This document shows positions 44,861 to 54,218 of a stretch of DNA of 64,000 nt, one piece after another; the stretch's first letter is position 1, and each line of letters starts with the position of its first letter. The notes beneath the pieces are model-generated. The model was not told where the DNA came from. It saw only the letters and a list, made by a program, of their open reading frames with translations, and made no database searches. Source of the stretch: Nitratireductor sp. (GTDB taxonomy: Bacteria; Pseudomonadota; Alphaproteobacteria; Rhizobiales; Rhizobiaceae). A program made the translations under genes and the position numbers. The stretch is taken from the NCBI RefSeq assembly GCF_017794765.1, contig NZ_CP051236.1:2742176-2806175 (forward strand), given 5' to 3'.

Positions 44861-46741
44861 TCAGATGCTGGAAGAACGCAGATCCGTGGTCTTCTCCAGC
44901 GCAGCTTTCAAGTGCGCATCGCGCTCGTATATATCACCATGATAGGCAATCACCCCATCCGTCTGCGGCCAGGCAGTGAAATAGCCGATATAGACCGGTA
45001 TGTCGCGCTCGACCTTGCGCCGGGTGGGACGGCTGCGGTCGCCGGTCTCGATAGCGCGCGAGACCTCGTCAACAGAGATGCCGAGGACCGCTGCCGCCAT
45101 GGCGCGCGGGTCCGCAAGCCTAACACAGCCGTGGCTGAACGCGCGCGTGTCTCTCTGAAACAGGCTCTTGGCCGGTGTGTCGTGCATGTAGATCGCATGG
45201 CGATTGGGAAAGAGTATCTTAAGTTCGCCCAGCGCATTGCTGCGTCCGGGCTTCTGGCGAACGCTGTAGGGAACATTCGCTCCATAGCGTCCCCAGTTTA
45301 CGGCGGAAGACGAGACCTTGCGTCCCTGACTGTTGATCACCTCATAGCCATTCCGGTCGAGATAGCTCGGGTCGCGCCAGAGCTTCGGAAGCATCTCGTT
45401 GACGATGATGGACCGCGGAACGCCCCAGTATGGGTTGAACTCCACGGTTTCCAGCTTGTCGTAGAAGAAGCTCGTCTGATTGGCATTGCGTCCAACCACC
45501 GTGCGCATGGAAAGCCGCGGTTCTCCATTCTCGAAGAAATCGACGTTGAAGGCGGCGGCATTGATGACAACGCGCGTATCACCCAGTTCCGAGGGGTGCC
45601 AGCGCAACCGTTCGAGCGCATAAAGCACCTTCTCGATCCGCGCGGTTTTTGAAACGCCCGCGATCGCCGCGACCGTCCGTGGCCCAATGATGCCATCCGG
45701 TTTGAGACCGTGAATTTCCTGCGCGGCCTTGATCACCGGAACAAGGGCATCATCGTACGCTTCACTGCCCTGATGCTCCTTCAAAACAGCGCCATGAGCC
45801 TCCAGAAAGGCATCGCTGGCATCACGTTCGATGATTTTGAGTAGCTTGGCGAATTCAGTAGATCTTCCACCGGGTCGGACAAACGCCTTCGGGTCAACGA
45901 TGATCTCCCGCTCGGCAGCGCCGCGCAAAACCTCCAGCTCGGCACGAAGCTGGCGATAAACGTCATTGCGCGGGTGCAAACCCTCAAGATAGAGATCCGC
46001 CTCCGTCATGTTCGCCATGAAGCCAATGCTCTGAACCAGATCCATCGGTTTCTCGGGAAAGTCATGATAACCGGAGAGCTTGTTGGGATTGACACGGCCA
46101 GCATGCGCATCACGCGCGTACCGCAGAGCACGTGCGGTTAGCGTCATCTCGAAGCGGATCAGCTCTTTCTGGCGGCTTGCGATGTCGTCGTAGGAAAAGT
46201 CGCTCGAAGGGACCCCGACCGTATAATCGACATCGGACAGCCCGTGGCTGGAGGCTTCCGAGAGCACCCGCAGAACGCGTTTTGCCCGTTCGTTGACCTG
46301 GTAACCGGAAACCCAAATGAAGTCGGGATTCTTCGAGTAAAACGCTACGATTGCCTGGGCAATGTCCTTTTCCGCGTATAACTCGACCCCTTCCACCATG
46401 GGTAGGGCTTCCCGGAAGGATACGCCCTCAAGGGTCGGCGCGAATGCCCCTTCAGCCGGCGAGAGCGAAATCTCGGAAAACTCGACATGAGCGAGCGGTT
46501 CCGCCTTGTAGCTATAGTATGAGGGACCGGCAATCCTCGGCGCTTTGGCAGGCTTCCGCTTTACCGGAGCGGGCTTGACTGGCCTCGGGGGCTCGCTTCG
46601 GACTCGGGCAGGTTTTCGATTGATCCCTCCGAAGAGCATGTCAAAAAGATTATCCGACTGCGCATGGGCCTGCCCCACACCTCCAGCGAACAGCATAGCC
46701 GCCATACAGGTCAGCCCGCTTTTGCGCATGGACTTCAACAT
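44861..46741 (-). CDS. YcbB-type L,D-transpeptidase
   Basis: The 626-residue exported enzyme starts with a signal peptide (MRKSGLTCMAAMLFAGGVGQAHA, cleaved near AHAQ). It has a Pro/Lys-rich linker, a helical scaffold region and a peptidoglycan-binding motif HGLKPDGIIGPRTVAAI near 283. The catalytic YkuD domain carries HDTPAKSLFQRDTRAFSHGCVRLADP, with Cys in SHGCVRL. Such enzymes form 3-3 crosslinks in peptidoglycan, which are abundant in polar-growing Rhizobiales. It converges on trkH. The first or fifth codon could be the start. Confidence 0.9.
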   Translation of the reverse strand: MLKSMRKSGLTCMAAMLFAGGVGQAHAQSDNLFDMLFGGINRKPARVRSEPPRPVKPAPVKRKPAKAPRIAGPSYYSYKAEPLAHVEFSEISLSPAEGAFAPTLEGVSFREALPMVEGVELYAEKDIAQAIVAFYSKNPDFIWVSGYQVNERAKRVLRVLSEASSHGLSDVDYTVGVPSSDFSYDDIASRQKELIRFEMTLTARALRYARDAHAGRVNPNKLSGYHDFPEKPMDLVQSIGFMANMTEADLYLEGLHPRNDVYRQLRAELEVLRGAAEREIIVDPKAFVRPGGRSTEFAKLLKIIERDASDAFLEAHGAVLKEHQGSEAYDDALVPVIKAAQEIHGLKPDGIIGPRTVAAIAGVSKTARIEKVLYALERLRWHPSELGDTRVVINAAAFNVDFFENGEPRLSMRTVVGRNANQTSFFYDKLETVEFNPYWGVPRSIIVNEMLPKLWRDPSYLDRNGYEVINSQGRKVSSSAVNWGRYGANVPYSVRQKPGRSNALGELKILFPNRHAIYMHDTPAKSLFQRDTRAFSHGCVRLADPRAMAAAVLGISVDEVSRAIETGDRSRPTRRKVERDIPVYIGYFTAWPQTDGVIAYHGDIYERDAHLKAALEKTTDLRSSSI

Positions 46742-46866
46742 AATCGATCACCCCGCCGAGATTCGAACTCGTTGCCACAACCAGAATAGTCAGTTTCACA
46801 ACCAAAATAACAGGTCTCCGCCACAAGGTCGCGGGCTGATCGATAAAATTGTTATGAAATTCACGC

Positions 46867-47820
46867 TCAATCGGAGACTGGTAAACAATCTTCTAATGCT
46901 ACAGTGGCAGATGGCTTCAACCATCTGGACCTGCGCGTTGCCACGAAGGCCGCGGCACGTGCAGCAATGGCTCCGTCGGCAAGAATGCGGCGATGTCCAA
47001 GGCCGGGCGCCCATACCACGGTGACATGCTCCCCCGCCCCGCCCATTGCACTCGCATCCGATGCCGGCACCTCCTTGTCTTCCGGAGCGTGTATGACAAG
47101 TGTGGGAATCTGGATCTGCCGCAATTGATCAGCAGCGACGAACGCCTGCAAAGGCGTTCCGGCGATGTCCTCGACACAACCTTCAAGTGCCTTTTGTGTC
47201 CGTTGACCAAGACCGAAAAAAGCACCGAACTGTGAGAAGAGCTCTGGAAGCGCATTGGGTGACGCAATGGTCACCAGACGTCGCACACGCACGGGCGCGA
47301 TCCCCCCGACGGAACCCGCAATCGCATTGAGCGCAACCGCTCCACCAAAGGAATGCCCCACCATGGCATCGAACGGCCCCAGCCATTGAGCGGCAGAACT
47401 TACCGCAGCAACTGCCTTGGGTAGATTCAGGTTTCTCCCACCTGACGCTCCATGGCCAGGCAAGTCGACTGAAACGACTCGAAAACCTCGCTGAAGCAAT
47501 GCTTCCACTATCACCCGCATATGTTCCGAACGTGAGCGCCACCCGTGAAGAACCAGTACTGCCGGACCATCGCGCCGAGCGCCCCAATTCGTGAATTCAT
47601 AAGCGACGATCTCGCCATGCGACGTCGTCAGCGAGTGTCTGCGTGCCTGTTGCATGAACTCCCTGGACTGGGCGAGTATACGCCTTTCCTTCTCTGTCAG
47701 TCGCCTCGGGTCGGGCGTTCTGCAAAACAACCAGAACGCCACACGACCGCCGAGACTTGGCGCGACATATTCGAATGTGCCAAAAAGGTGTTTCAGGATG
47801 AGCAGGCTGAAACGAGTCAT
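46867..47820 (-). CDS. alpha/beta hydrolase
   Basis: The 317-residue alpha/beta-fold hydrolase has the oxyanion region VLVLHGWRSRSEH, nucleophile Ser in MVGHSFGGAVAL, acid Asp in IHAPEDKEVP and catalytic His in GLGHRRILADG. No signal peptide is visible. The ATG at 47820 is chosen over a TTG at 47844. It is divergent from a marR gene across tandem operator palindromes, so it is probably the regulated target; its substrate is unknown. Confidence 0.85.
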   Translation of the reverse strand: MTRFSLLILKHLFGTFEYVAPSLGGRVAFWLFCRTPDPRRLTEKERRILAQSREFMQQARRHSLTTSHGEIVAYEFTNWGARRDGPAVLVLHGWRSRSEHMRVIVEALLQRGFRVVSVDLPGHGASGGRNLNLPKAVAAVSSAAQWLGPFDAMVGHSFGGAVALNAIAGSVGGIAPVRVRRLVTIASPNALPELFSQFGAFFGLGQRTQKALEGCVEDIAGTPLQAFVAADQLRQIQIPTLVIHAPEDKEVPASDASAMGGAGEHVTVVWAPGLGHRRILADGAIAARAAAFVATRRSRWLKPSATVALEDCLPVSD

Positions 47821-47837
47821 GGTGGAAACCCAGATAA

Positions 47838-47873
47838 TGTTCAAGCATGAACAAAGTTAGTTCAATCATGAAC
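47838..47873. promoter_or_regulatory. two tandem MarR-type palindromes
   Basis: TGTTCA-N4-TGAACA at 47838-47853 and GTTCA-N4-TGAAC at 47860-47873 have centres 21 bp apart, two helical turns. They lie between the divergent hydrolase and marR genes and overlap both possible marR ATGs (47847 and 47868). This is the expected layout for cooperative MarR dimers. Confidence 0.7.
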
Positions 47874-48320
47874 AAAATACAAGAACTCCCCTGGGACAAT
47901 CCGCGCTTTCGCACATGGATCGCCGTTGCACGTGCTGAGAAAGCCATTGTGCGAGCGCTCAGCAAGTCGCTCGAGCCCCTCGGCCTGAAGATTGCGCAAC
48001 TCGACATGCTGATGAACCTCTATCGTCATCCCGGCCAATCTCAGCATGATCTCGCCCGGCGTCTTCTGGTCGGACGCTCAAACATCACCATGCTGTTGCC
48101 CCAACTTGAAACACAGGGATTGGTACGTCGCGAAAACGACGCCAATGACCGGCGTGTGTTACGCCTCTACCTGACGCCGGATGGCGAGGAGCGCTTGATG
48201 GAAGCGCTTGCGGTTTACACCAAGCTCATTGATCGCGTGATGGCACAATCGACGCCTGCACAATGTGAAGCGATGGGGGAGCAAATGCGCCGCATCAGTG
48301 AGGCGCTCGCCGAAGATTGA
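47868..48320 (+). CDS. MarR-family regulator
   Basis: The 150-residue winged-helix regulator has ARRLLVGRSNITMLLPQLETQGLV as recognition helix and wing start, and NDRRVLRLYLTPDGEERL as the wing, the DxR motif of MarR proteins. The dimer helices flank it. The start is 47868 or 47847; both ATGs are part of the palindromes and neither has a ribosome-binding site, so the transcript may be leaderless. Divergent from the alpha/beta hydrolase gene. Ligand unknown. Confidence 0.87.
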   Translation: MNKIQELPWDNPRFRTWIAVARAEKAIVRALSKSLEPLGLKIAQLDMLMNLYRHPGQSQHDLARRLLVGRSNITMLLPQLETQGLVRRENDANDRRVLRLYLTPDGEERLMEALAVYTKLIDRVMAQSTPAQCEAMGEQMRRISEALAED

Positions 48321-48350
48321 AGAGCCGGTTTTCGACCGACGCTGCCTTTC

Positions 48351-49193
48351 TTACGTGTCGCTTTCAGCGTCCGGTGTTTTCAGATAGTTGCGCGGCGATG
48401 CACCCAGCATTCGCTTAAACATCGTCGTGAAGGCAGCGACGCTCTCATAGCCCAGGTCCAAAGCCACAGTGGTCACGGCTTCTCCGCTTGCCAGCCTCGG
48501 CAACGCAGCAAACAGGCTGGCCTGCTGGCGCCAAAGCGAGAGGCTGAGCCCCACCTCCTGCTTGAAACGTCGAGTAAACGTGCGGCGGCTCATGCCCGCC
48601 GAATACGCCCATTGATCAATGGTGACGCGACTTTCCGGTGTTTCAAGAAAGGCACGACACATACGCGCAAGCCGCGGGTCAGACGGAAATGGCAATCCCA
48701 GCGGCAGTTCGGGCAAACGCGGAATTTCATGCATGATGAGCTCGTAGAGCAAACCGTTCCGGCCGGTCGGCTGAGCCACATGTGGCAGCGACGCCACTTC
48801 TTCCAGAAGGCTGCGCATAAGCGGGGTGATACGGACAACCCGGGGCCGCGATGGCAAATCAGGGATCGCTTCAGGCAGAACATAAACCGATTGCATACGC
48901 ACATCGGTCATCATCTCCACCGCATGCTCCAGCCCCGAGGGTATCCAGATCGCCTGTCCGGTCGGTACAATCCAGTGGCCGAACCCTGTTTTGACCAGCG
49001 CCACCCCGCGGCTGGCATGAAGGAGCTGCCCCCGCCTGTGTCGGTGGACCGGCACCTCGGCATGTGCCGCCTGCGCGATTTCACCGATGACAAGATCGCC
49101 CTCAACTTCCTCGAGCCATGAGCGACGCTTTTCATCGTCGACCGGCCGGTCCCTGTTGAAAACAACCTTATTGGGACTGGGGGGAGAATTCAT
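48351..49193 (-). CDS. AraC-family regulator with cupin sensor domain
   Basis: The 280-residue regulator has an N-terminal cupin-like region (HRHRRGQLLHASRGVALVKT and WIVPTGQAIWIPSGLEHAV). The C-terminal half holds two helix-turn-helix units: VTIDQWAYSAGMSRRTFTRR and VTTVALDLGYESVAAFTTMF, ending SPRNYLKTP. The ATG at 49193 is preferred over a GTG at 49202. It is divergent from the Fsr-type pump, with a GGCTGCC/GGCAGCC dyad between them. Confidence 0.9.
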   Translation of the reverse strand: MNSPPSPNKVVFNRDRPVDDEKRRSWLEEVEGDLVIGEIAQAAHAEVPVHRHRRGQLLHASRGVALVKTGFGHWIVPTGQAIWIPSGLEHAVEMMTDVRMQSVYVLPEAIPDLPSRPRVVRITPLMRSLLEEVASLPHVAQPTGRNGLLYELIMHEIPRLPELPLGLPFPSDPRLARMCRAFLETPESRVTIDQWAYSAGMSRRTFTRRFKQEVGLSLSLWRQQASLFAALPRLASGEAVTTVALDLGYESVAAFTTMFKRMLGASPRNYLKTPDAESDT

Positions 49194-49259
49194 TTGGCCC
49201 ACTTGCGAAAAAACTAGACCAAATCACCGAGGCAGGTCATTTGCAAGAGGCGTATAAGC

Positions 49260-49281
49260 GGCTGCCCTTCAATTGGCAGCC
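49260..49281. promoter_or_regulatory. dyad between the araC-type and fsr-type genes
   Basis: GGCTGCC (49260-49266) and GGCAGCC (49275-49281) are perfectly complementary with an 8-nt spacer, 20 nt before the pump start. It may be an operator or a leader hairpin; AraC proteins usually bind direct repeats, which makes an operator role uncertain. Confidence 0.35.
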
Positions 49282-49301
49282 TCTTCCCATGGAGCATTGA
49301 C

Positions 49302-50504
49302 GTGACCGACACCACCGCCGACCGGCCCTCCGTACCAGCAGAACAGACCGCGTTCGCGGTACTTATGGCCGTCAGCTTCTGCCACATGCTGAACGACATC
49401 ATGCAGTCGATGCTTGCGGCGATCTATCCAATGCTGAAAAGCGATTACGGGCTGGATTTCTGGCAGATCGGTCTCTTGACCATGGCATTTCAGGTGACCG
49501 CATCGCTGCTCCAGCCGGCAATCGGGCTGACCACCGACAAGAAACCCATGCCCTACTCCCTGCCGGTTGGCATGGGTTCGACCTTCATCGGATTGCTTCT
49601 GTTGGCGACGGCCGCCAACTACTCGCTGCTCCTGATCGGCGCTATGTTCATTGGACTGGGCTCAGCAATCTTTCACCCAGAATCCTCCCGTGTGGCGCGT
49701 CTCGCCTCGGGTGGACGGTATGGGCTGGCGCAGGCGGTTTTCCAGGTGGGCGGCAATGCCGGCACGGCAATCGGTCCGCTGCTCGCCGCATTTATCGTGG
49801 TACCAAGGGGTCAGGGCAGTGTCGCGTGGTTCTCTCTCGCAGCACTCCTCGGCATGATCGTTCTGTGGCGCGTAAGCGCATGGTATGCCGCATACCGCCA
49901 GCGCACTGCAAAACGTGCAGGACCTTCTCCGGCCCTCAACCTACCACGCGGCAAGATCGCCATGTCGCTTGCGATTCTGATCTCACTGGTGTTCGCGAAG
50001 AACGTCTACATGGCAGGAATTTCAAGCTATTATACTTTTTTCCTGATCGAAAAATTCGGCGTCACCGTCCAGCAGTCGCAGATCCTTCTGTTCGTTTTCC
50101 TCGGCTCGGTCGCGGCCGGAACCGTTCTGGGCGGATTGATCGGTGATCGTATCGGATCGAAGACGGTGATCTGGTTTTCCATTCTTGGCGTCTTGCCGTT
50201 CACCCTGGCTCTTCCCTACGCCAACCTCTTCTGGACTCCGATCCTCACTGTCGCGATCGGCCTTATCCTCGCATCCGCTTTCCCGCAGATCGTGGTCTTC
50301 GCGCAGGAGCTGCTGCCGGGCCGTGTGGGCATGGTTGCCGGCATGTTCTTCGGCTTTGCCTTCGGCCTCGGCGGCCTCGGAGCAGCGGTGCTGGGGATCA
50401 TCGCGGACAGCTCGGGGATCGAGTTCGTCTACAAGATCTGCTCCTTCCTGCCGCTGCTTGGCCTGTTGACCGTGTTTCTTCCAAACCTCAAGAAGACAGG
50501 GTGA
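49302..50504 (+). CDS. MFS transporter, fosmidomycin-resistance (Fsr) type
   Basis: The 400-residue transporter starts with GTG and has about 12 membrane segments. SFCHMLNDIMQSMLAAIYPMLK in its first helix and IGLGSAIFHPESSRVARLAS are hallmarks of the fosmidomycin-resistance family. It probably exports a small toxic compound. It is divergent from an AraC regulator likely to control it, and a VOC gene follows 18 nt later on the same strand. Confidence 0.88.
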   Translation: MTDTTADRPSVPAEQTAFAVLMAVSFCHMLNDIMQSMLAAIYPMLKSDYGLDFWQIGLLTMAFQVTASLLQPAIGLTTDKKPMPYSLPVGMGSTFIGLLLLATAANYSLLLIGAMFIGLGSAIFHPESSRVARLASGGRYGLAQAVFQVGGNAGTAIGPLLAAFIVVPRGQGSVAWFSLAALLGMIVLWRVSAWYAAYRQRTAKRAGPSPALNLPRGKIAMSLAILISLVFAKNVYMAGISSYYTFFLIEKFGVTVQQSQILLFVFLGSVAAGTVLGGLIGDRIGSKTVIWFSILGVLPFTLALPYANLFWTPILTVAIGLILASAFPQIVVFAQELLPGRVGMVAGMFFGFAFGLGGLGAAVLGIIADSSGIEFVYKICSFLPLLGLLTVFLPNLKKTG

Positions 50505-50522
50505 AGCTGAACGGAGCCTGAC

Positions 50523-50873
50523 GTGAAAGTAAAGCGAATTGTCGCCAACATCGCCTCGGACCAAATCGACAAGGCGAAGCAATTTTATGCCGATGTCCTT
50601 GGGCTCGACATCCTGATGGACCAGGGCTGGATCGCAACCTACGGCGCGCAGGAGAAGATGAGCCTGCAGGTGAGTGTCATGTCACAGGGCGGATCGGACA
50701 CGCCAGTGCCCGATCTTTCCATAGAGGTGGACGATCTCGATGAGGCACTTGAGAGGGTCCGGAAGGCAGGATACCCGGTTGAGTACGGGCCAGCTGTAGA
50801 GCCCTGGGGCGTCAGACGCTTCTACACCCGGGACCCCTTCGGAAAGCTGGTAAACATTCTCGTTCACCGCTGA
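50523..50873 (+). CDS. VOC-family glyoxalase/bleomycin-resistance-type protein
   Basis: The 116-residue protein starts with GTG as VKVKRIVANIASDQIDKAKQ. It has the paired beta-alpha-beta-beta-beta pattern of VOC proteins, with ADVLGLDILMDQGW and VEPWGVRRFYTRDPFGKLVNI, the latter being the usual C-terminal block. It lies 18 nt after the Fsr-type pump and probably shares its transcript, so a role in resistance is possible. It converges on the FMN-binding protein gene with 6 nt between stops. Confidence 0.85.
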   Translation: MKVKRIVANIASDQIDKAKQFYADVLGLDILMDQGWIATYGAQEKMSLQVSVMSQGGSDTPVPDLSIEVDDLDEALERVRKAGYPVEYGPAVEPWGVRRFYTRDPFGKLVNILVHR

Positions 50874-50879
50874 GAGAAA

Positions 50880-51506
50880 CTACCACATGGTCTTTCGGGC
50901 ACGGCCGGACCACTCCCTGTCATAGGAAGCGCCGTCGATCTCCGCCCGGCTCGTCACCTGGAGAATCTGCCCGGGCGTCGGCAGGTCCTTCGGATCCACA
51001 TACTTTTCGCTGTTCCAGAGGTCGGAACGAACGATCGCCCGCGCACACTGGAAGTAAACCTCATCCACCGAAAGGACGATGACCGAACGCGGTGCGGCTT
51101 TGTCGACGGCAAATGAAGCACACAGGTTCGGATCGGCCGAAAGCCTCGCACGACCGTTGACGCGCAGCGTGGTTCCCGTACCTGGAATAAGGAAGAGAAA
51201 CGCAACCCGTTCATCACGAACGATATTGCGCAGCGAATCCATACGATTGTTGCCGCGCCGGTCGGGCATCATCAGCGTTTGCTCATCATGGATGCGCACA
51301 AAGCCGGGTTTGTCGCCGCGCGGCGAGCAGTCAATCCCCTCAGGCCCGATGGTGGCGAGGGCGACGAAGGGCGACGCTTCGATCAGCGTCGCATACTCTG
51401 GTATCACCCGGTCCGTGACCTTGACGAGTGAGGCTTGGCCGGGCGTCCCGTAAAGCGCTTCAAGGGCGTCAATCGACGTAATGGAATGTGCGTCCTGCTC
51501 AAGCAT
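50880..51506 (-). CDS. pyridoxamine 5'-phosphate oxidase-like FMN protein
   Basis: The 208-residue protein has the split-barrel pattern PFVALATIGPEGIDCSPRGDKPGFV, MPDRRGNNRMDSLRNIV and VAFLFLIPGTGTTLRVNG of the pyridoxamine phosphate oxidase-like family (MSMEG_1061 type). These bind FMN or F420; the reaction is unknown. ATG at 51506 is used; a GTG lies just before it. It overlaps the DUF971 gene end by 8 nt, indicating coupled translation. Confidence 0.85.
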   Translation of the reverse strand: MLEQDAHSITSIDALEALYGTPGQASLVKVTDRVIPEYATLIEASPFVALATIGPEGIDCSPRGDKPGFVRIHDEQTLMMPDRRGNNRMDSLRNIVRDERVAFLFLIPGTGTTLRVNGRARLSADPNLCASFAVDKAAPRSVIVLSVDEVYFQCARAIVRSDLWNSEKYVDPKDLPTPGQILQVTSRAEIDGASYDREWSGRARKTMW

Positions 51507-51852
51507 CACGGCTCAATCCTTTTTGCTGCAAGTCGTCCAGATACCACTGCCACTTGGCCTGTTTGCTCGTGACGAGTTCATGCAGATAGACCCAGGTGAA
51601 AATGCCGCTTTGATGCCCGTCGCTGAACACAAGCCGAACAGCATAGTTGCCGACGGGCTCTGCCCGACTGATGGTTACATGCCGTTTTCCAGAAACTGTC
51701 ACGCGCTGTTCGGGCGAGTGTCCCTGAACCTCAGCCGAGGGGGATAGCACGCGAAGCATTTCAGCCGACAACTCTGCTGGTTCGGAATCCGAAAACAGAA
51801 CCGTCATCACGGCACGATCCTTTGAAACACGTAGTTCCTTGGGAGGTTTCAT
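51499..51852 (-). CDS. DUF971 (GBBH-like N-terminal) protein
   Basis: The 117-residue protein starts MKPPKELRVSKDRAVMTVLF. It has the DUF971 core: a short strand pair, LSAEMLRVLSPSAEVQGH, then VGNYAVRLVFSDGHQSGIFT with a tryptophan-rich TWVYLHEL. The fold occurs at the N-terminus of gamma-butyrobetaine hydroxylases and alone in Fe-S-related proteins. A longer frame continues into the moaA antisense and is not real. It precedes the FMN-protein gene and is divergent from moaA. Confidence 0.83.
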   Translation of the reverse strand: MKPPKELRVSKDRAVMTVLFSDSEPAELSAEMLRVLSPSAEVQGHSPEQRVTVSGKRHVTISRAEPVGNYAVRLVFSDGHQSGIFTWVYLHELVTSKQAKWQWYLDDLQQKGLSRDA

Positions 51853-52026
51853 CCGCCACCACCTTTCGGATGTAGACCTATTCGCCTTTGGTCCAACTGA
51901 AAAGCCCTGCCCTGCAATTGCCCGGACGATTGCACCAATGCTAGCCTGCAGCGCTTGACCAGCGAACCTTGTGTCACGACATAACAGAGTACCAACCCGA
52001 TGAAGAATGCCAGCGGAAGCGAGCCC

Positions 52027-53031
52027 ATGACGCAGAGCACCATGATCGATCCTTTCGGGCGCGCGATTGACTATCTGCGTGTTTCGGTGACCGACCGCTG
52101 CGATTTTCGTTGTGTTTATTGCATGGCGGAGGACATGACATTTCTCCCCAAACGGGATTTGCTCAGCCTCGAGGAACTGGACCGACTCTGCACCGTCTTC
52201 ATCGAAAAGGGCGTTCGACGCCTGCGTCTGACCGGCGGAGAACCGCTGGTACGCAAGAACATCATGCATCTGGTGCGCCAGATTTCGCGACATTTGAAGT
52301 CCGGTGCGCTCGACGAGCTTACCTTGACAAGCAACGGCTCTCAGCTCGAGCGCTTTGCCGGTGAGCTGGCCGACTGCGGAGTGAAGCGCATCAACGTTTC
52401 GATCGACACGCTGGACCCGGACAAATTTCATGCAATCACCCGGTGGGGTAGGCTGGAAAAGGTCATGCGCGGCATTGACGCAGCAGAGGAAGCCGGCCTG
52501 AAGATCAAGCTCAACACCGTGGCACTCAAGGGGTTCAACGAAGATGAAATTCCCGCCATGTTGCGCTGGGCGCATGGTCGCGGAATGGATATGACCGTGA
52601 TCGAAACGATGCCCATGGGCGAGATCGACGGTGACCGCACGGACCAGTATCTTCCGCTGTCCCTCCTTCGGGCTCAACTGGAGCGGCAATTCACACTGAA
52701 AGACATTCCCTTCAAAACAGGTGGCCCGGCGCGCTATGTCGAAGTCGCTGAAACCGGCGGAAAGCTCGGCTTCATCACACCGATGACGCACAATTTCTGC
52801 GAAAGCTGCAACCGCGTGCGCATCACGTGCACTGGCATGCTTTATATGTGCCTTGGCCAGGACGATTCAGCCGATTTGCGCGCCGCTCTCAGAGCATCGG
52901 AAGGCAACGACCTTCTGGCAACAGCCATCGACAGCGCCATCGCCCGCAAGCCCAAAGGGCATGATTTCATCATTGACCGGCGTACCAACCGCCCGTCGGT
53001 CTCACGGCATATGAGCGTCACCGGCGGCTAG
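52027..53031 (+). CDS. moaA: GTP 3',8-cyclase (molybdenum cofactor synthesis)
   Basis: The 334-residue radical SAM enzyme converts GTP to 3',8-cyclo-GTP, the first step of molybdopterin synthesis. It has the N-terminal cluster motif [12 protein letters not shown] (CxxxCxxC), SAM-binding TGGEPLVRK, and a C-terminal second cluster with [14 protein letters not shown] start at 52027 after GGAAGCGAG is preferred; ATGs at 52000 and 52042 are also in frame. It is followed by two transporter genes before mobA-mobB. Confidence 0.94.
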   Translation: MTQSTMIDPFGRAIDYLRVSVTDRCDFRCVYCMAEDMTFLPKRDLLSLEELDRLCTVFIEKGVRRLRLTGGEPLVRKNIMHLVRQISRHLKSGALDELTLTSNGSQLERFAGELADCGVKRINVSIDTLDPDKFHAITRWGRLEKVMRGIDAAEEAGLKIKLNTVALKGFNEDEIPAMLRWAHGRGMDMTVIETMPMGEIDGDRTDQYLPLSLLRAQLERQFTLKDIPFKTGGPARYVEVAETGGKLGFITPMTHNFCESCNRVRITCTGMLYMCLGQDDSADLRAALRASEGNDLLATAIDSAIARKPKGHDFIIDRRTNRPSVSRHMSVTGG

Positions 53032-53210
53032 ATCGCAGCCTCCGGTTTTTCAGCCATGAACCGATTGCCAATTCCATAAGGTATACTTAGCATCGGATCC
53101 CGTAGTGGAGGTGGGATTCGTTTTTCCCGAAGACCATAGGAACTCATTCCAGGTGGGCACAGTGCGTTGAAAACCGCCGCGTGTTCGCCACTGTGCATCG
53201 CGAGGTGGTC

Positions 53211-54131
53211 GTGTCGTTTTCGCCAAATGCGCGCGGTGCGCTTTTCATGTCCATTGCCATGGCTGGTTTCACCGTCAATGACGGCCTGACAAAGCTCGTG
53301 GCCGAAAACATGAACATGGCGCAGGTCATGCTGGTACGCGGGGTCATGGCCACACTGGTGATGCTTCTGCTGGCCTGGCACTGGAAGGCACTGAAGGCGC
53401 CGCGTGCGATCTTCCACCCCATGGTGGCATTGCGCGTCGCCGGAGAGACCGGCGCGACCATATGTTTCCTTTCGGCCCTTGCCAATATGCCGATTGCAAA
53501 CCTTTCAGCCGTCATGCAGGCGCTTCCTCTGGCGGTCACACTCGGCGCAGCCTTCTTTCTGGGCGAGCCCGTCGGCTGGCGCCGCTGGAGCGCGATTCTG
53601 GTGGGGTTCATCGGCATCCTGATCATCATCCGCCCTGGCTTTGGTGCCTTCAACGCCTATTCGCTTTACGGCGTCGCAGCGGTCGCCTTTGCCACGATGC
53701 GTGATCTCACCACCCGAAAGATCCCACCCGATATTCCCTCGCCCCTGATTTCGGCGGCAACCGCCGCTTCGGTGACGAGCGCCGGCGCGGTTTTACTCGT
53801 ACCCTACGGGGGCTGGGCCCCGATGAGCGGAACAGATTTCGCTGTTCTCGTGGGCGCCACATTGTGCATCGTTTGCGGCTACCATTTCATCGTGCTGTCG
53901 CTGCGTGTTGGCGAGCTCTCCTTCATAGCCCCGTTCCGCTACACAGCACTCCTGTGGGCTATCGGCCTTGGCATCGTATTTTTTGCCGACTGGCCCGATC
54001 GCGTAATGATTGGAGGCGCGTTGTTGGTCGTATGTTCGGGTCTCTACACGCTTTACCGCGAACAGATCGTCAACCGGACAAAACCAGCCGCTAAAAGCAC
54101 CAGTCCTGGAATGGCCACTGAAGGCACATGA
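53211..54131 (+). CDS. EamA/DMT-family transporter
   Basis: The 306-residue protein has about ten membrane segments in two EamA halves, with ARGALFMSIAMAGFTVNDGL at the first helix and LSAVMQALPLAVTLGAAFFLGEP at the end of half one. The second half has FIVLSLRVGELSFIAPFRYT. A GTG at 53211 with a GAGG upstream is chosen over the GTG at 53181. It may export metabolites or antimicrobials; the substrate is unknown. It lies between moaA and mobA on the same strand. Confidence 0.85.
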   Translation: MSFSPNARGALFMSIAMAGFTVNDGLTKLVAENMNMAQVMLVRGVMATLVMLLLAWHWKALKAPRAIFHPMVALRVAGETGATICFLSALANMPIANLSAVMQALPLAVTLGAAFFLGEPVGWRRWSAILVGFIGILIIIRPGFGAFNAYSLYGVAAVAFATMRDLTTRKIPPDIPSPLISAATAASVTSAGAVLLVPYGGWAPMSGTDFAVLVGATLCIVCGYHFIVLSLRVGELSFIAPFRYTALLWAIGLGIVFFADWPDRVMIGGALLVVCSGLYTLYREQIVNRTKPAAKSTSPGMATEGT

Positions 54132-54218
54132 CGTGCTTCAGCAAATCGCCCAACTTCGCCGGCCAAAGTGAGCATCTCCCGACAAGGCCGGCAACACTCG
54201 GCCAAAGTTCTCAGGCCG

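Noticed and set aside
51499..52791. 430-residue minus-strand gene
   Set aside because: Only the last 117 residues (DUF971) are real; the rest is antisense to moaA.
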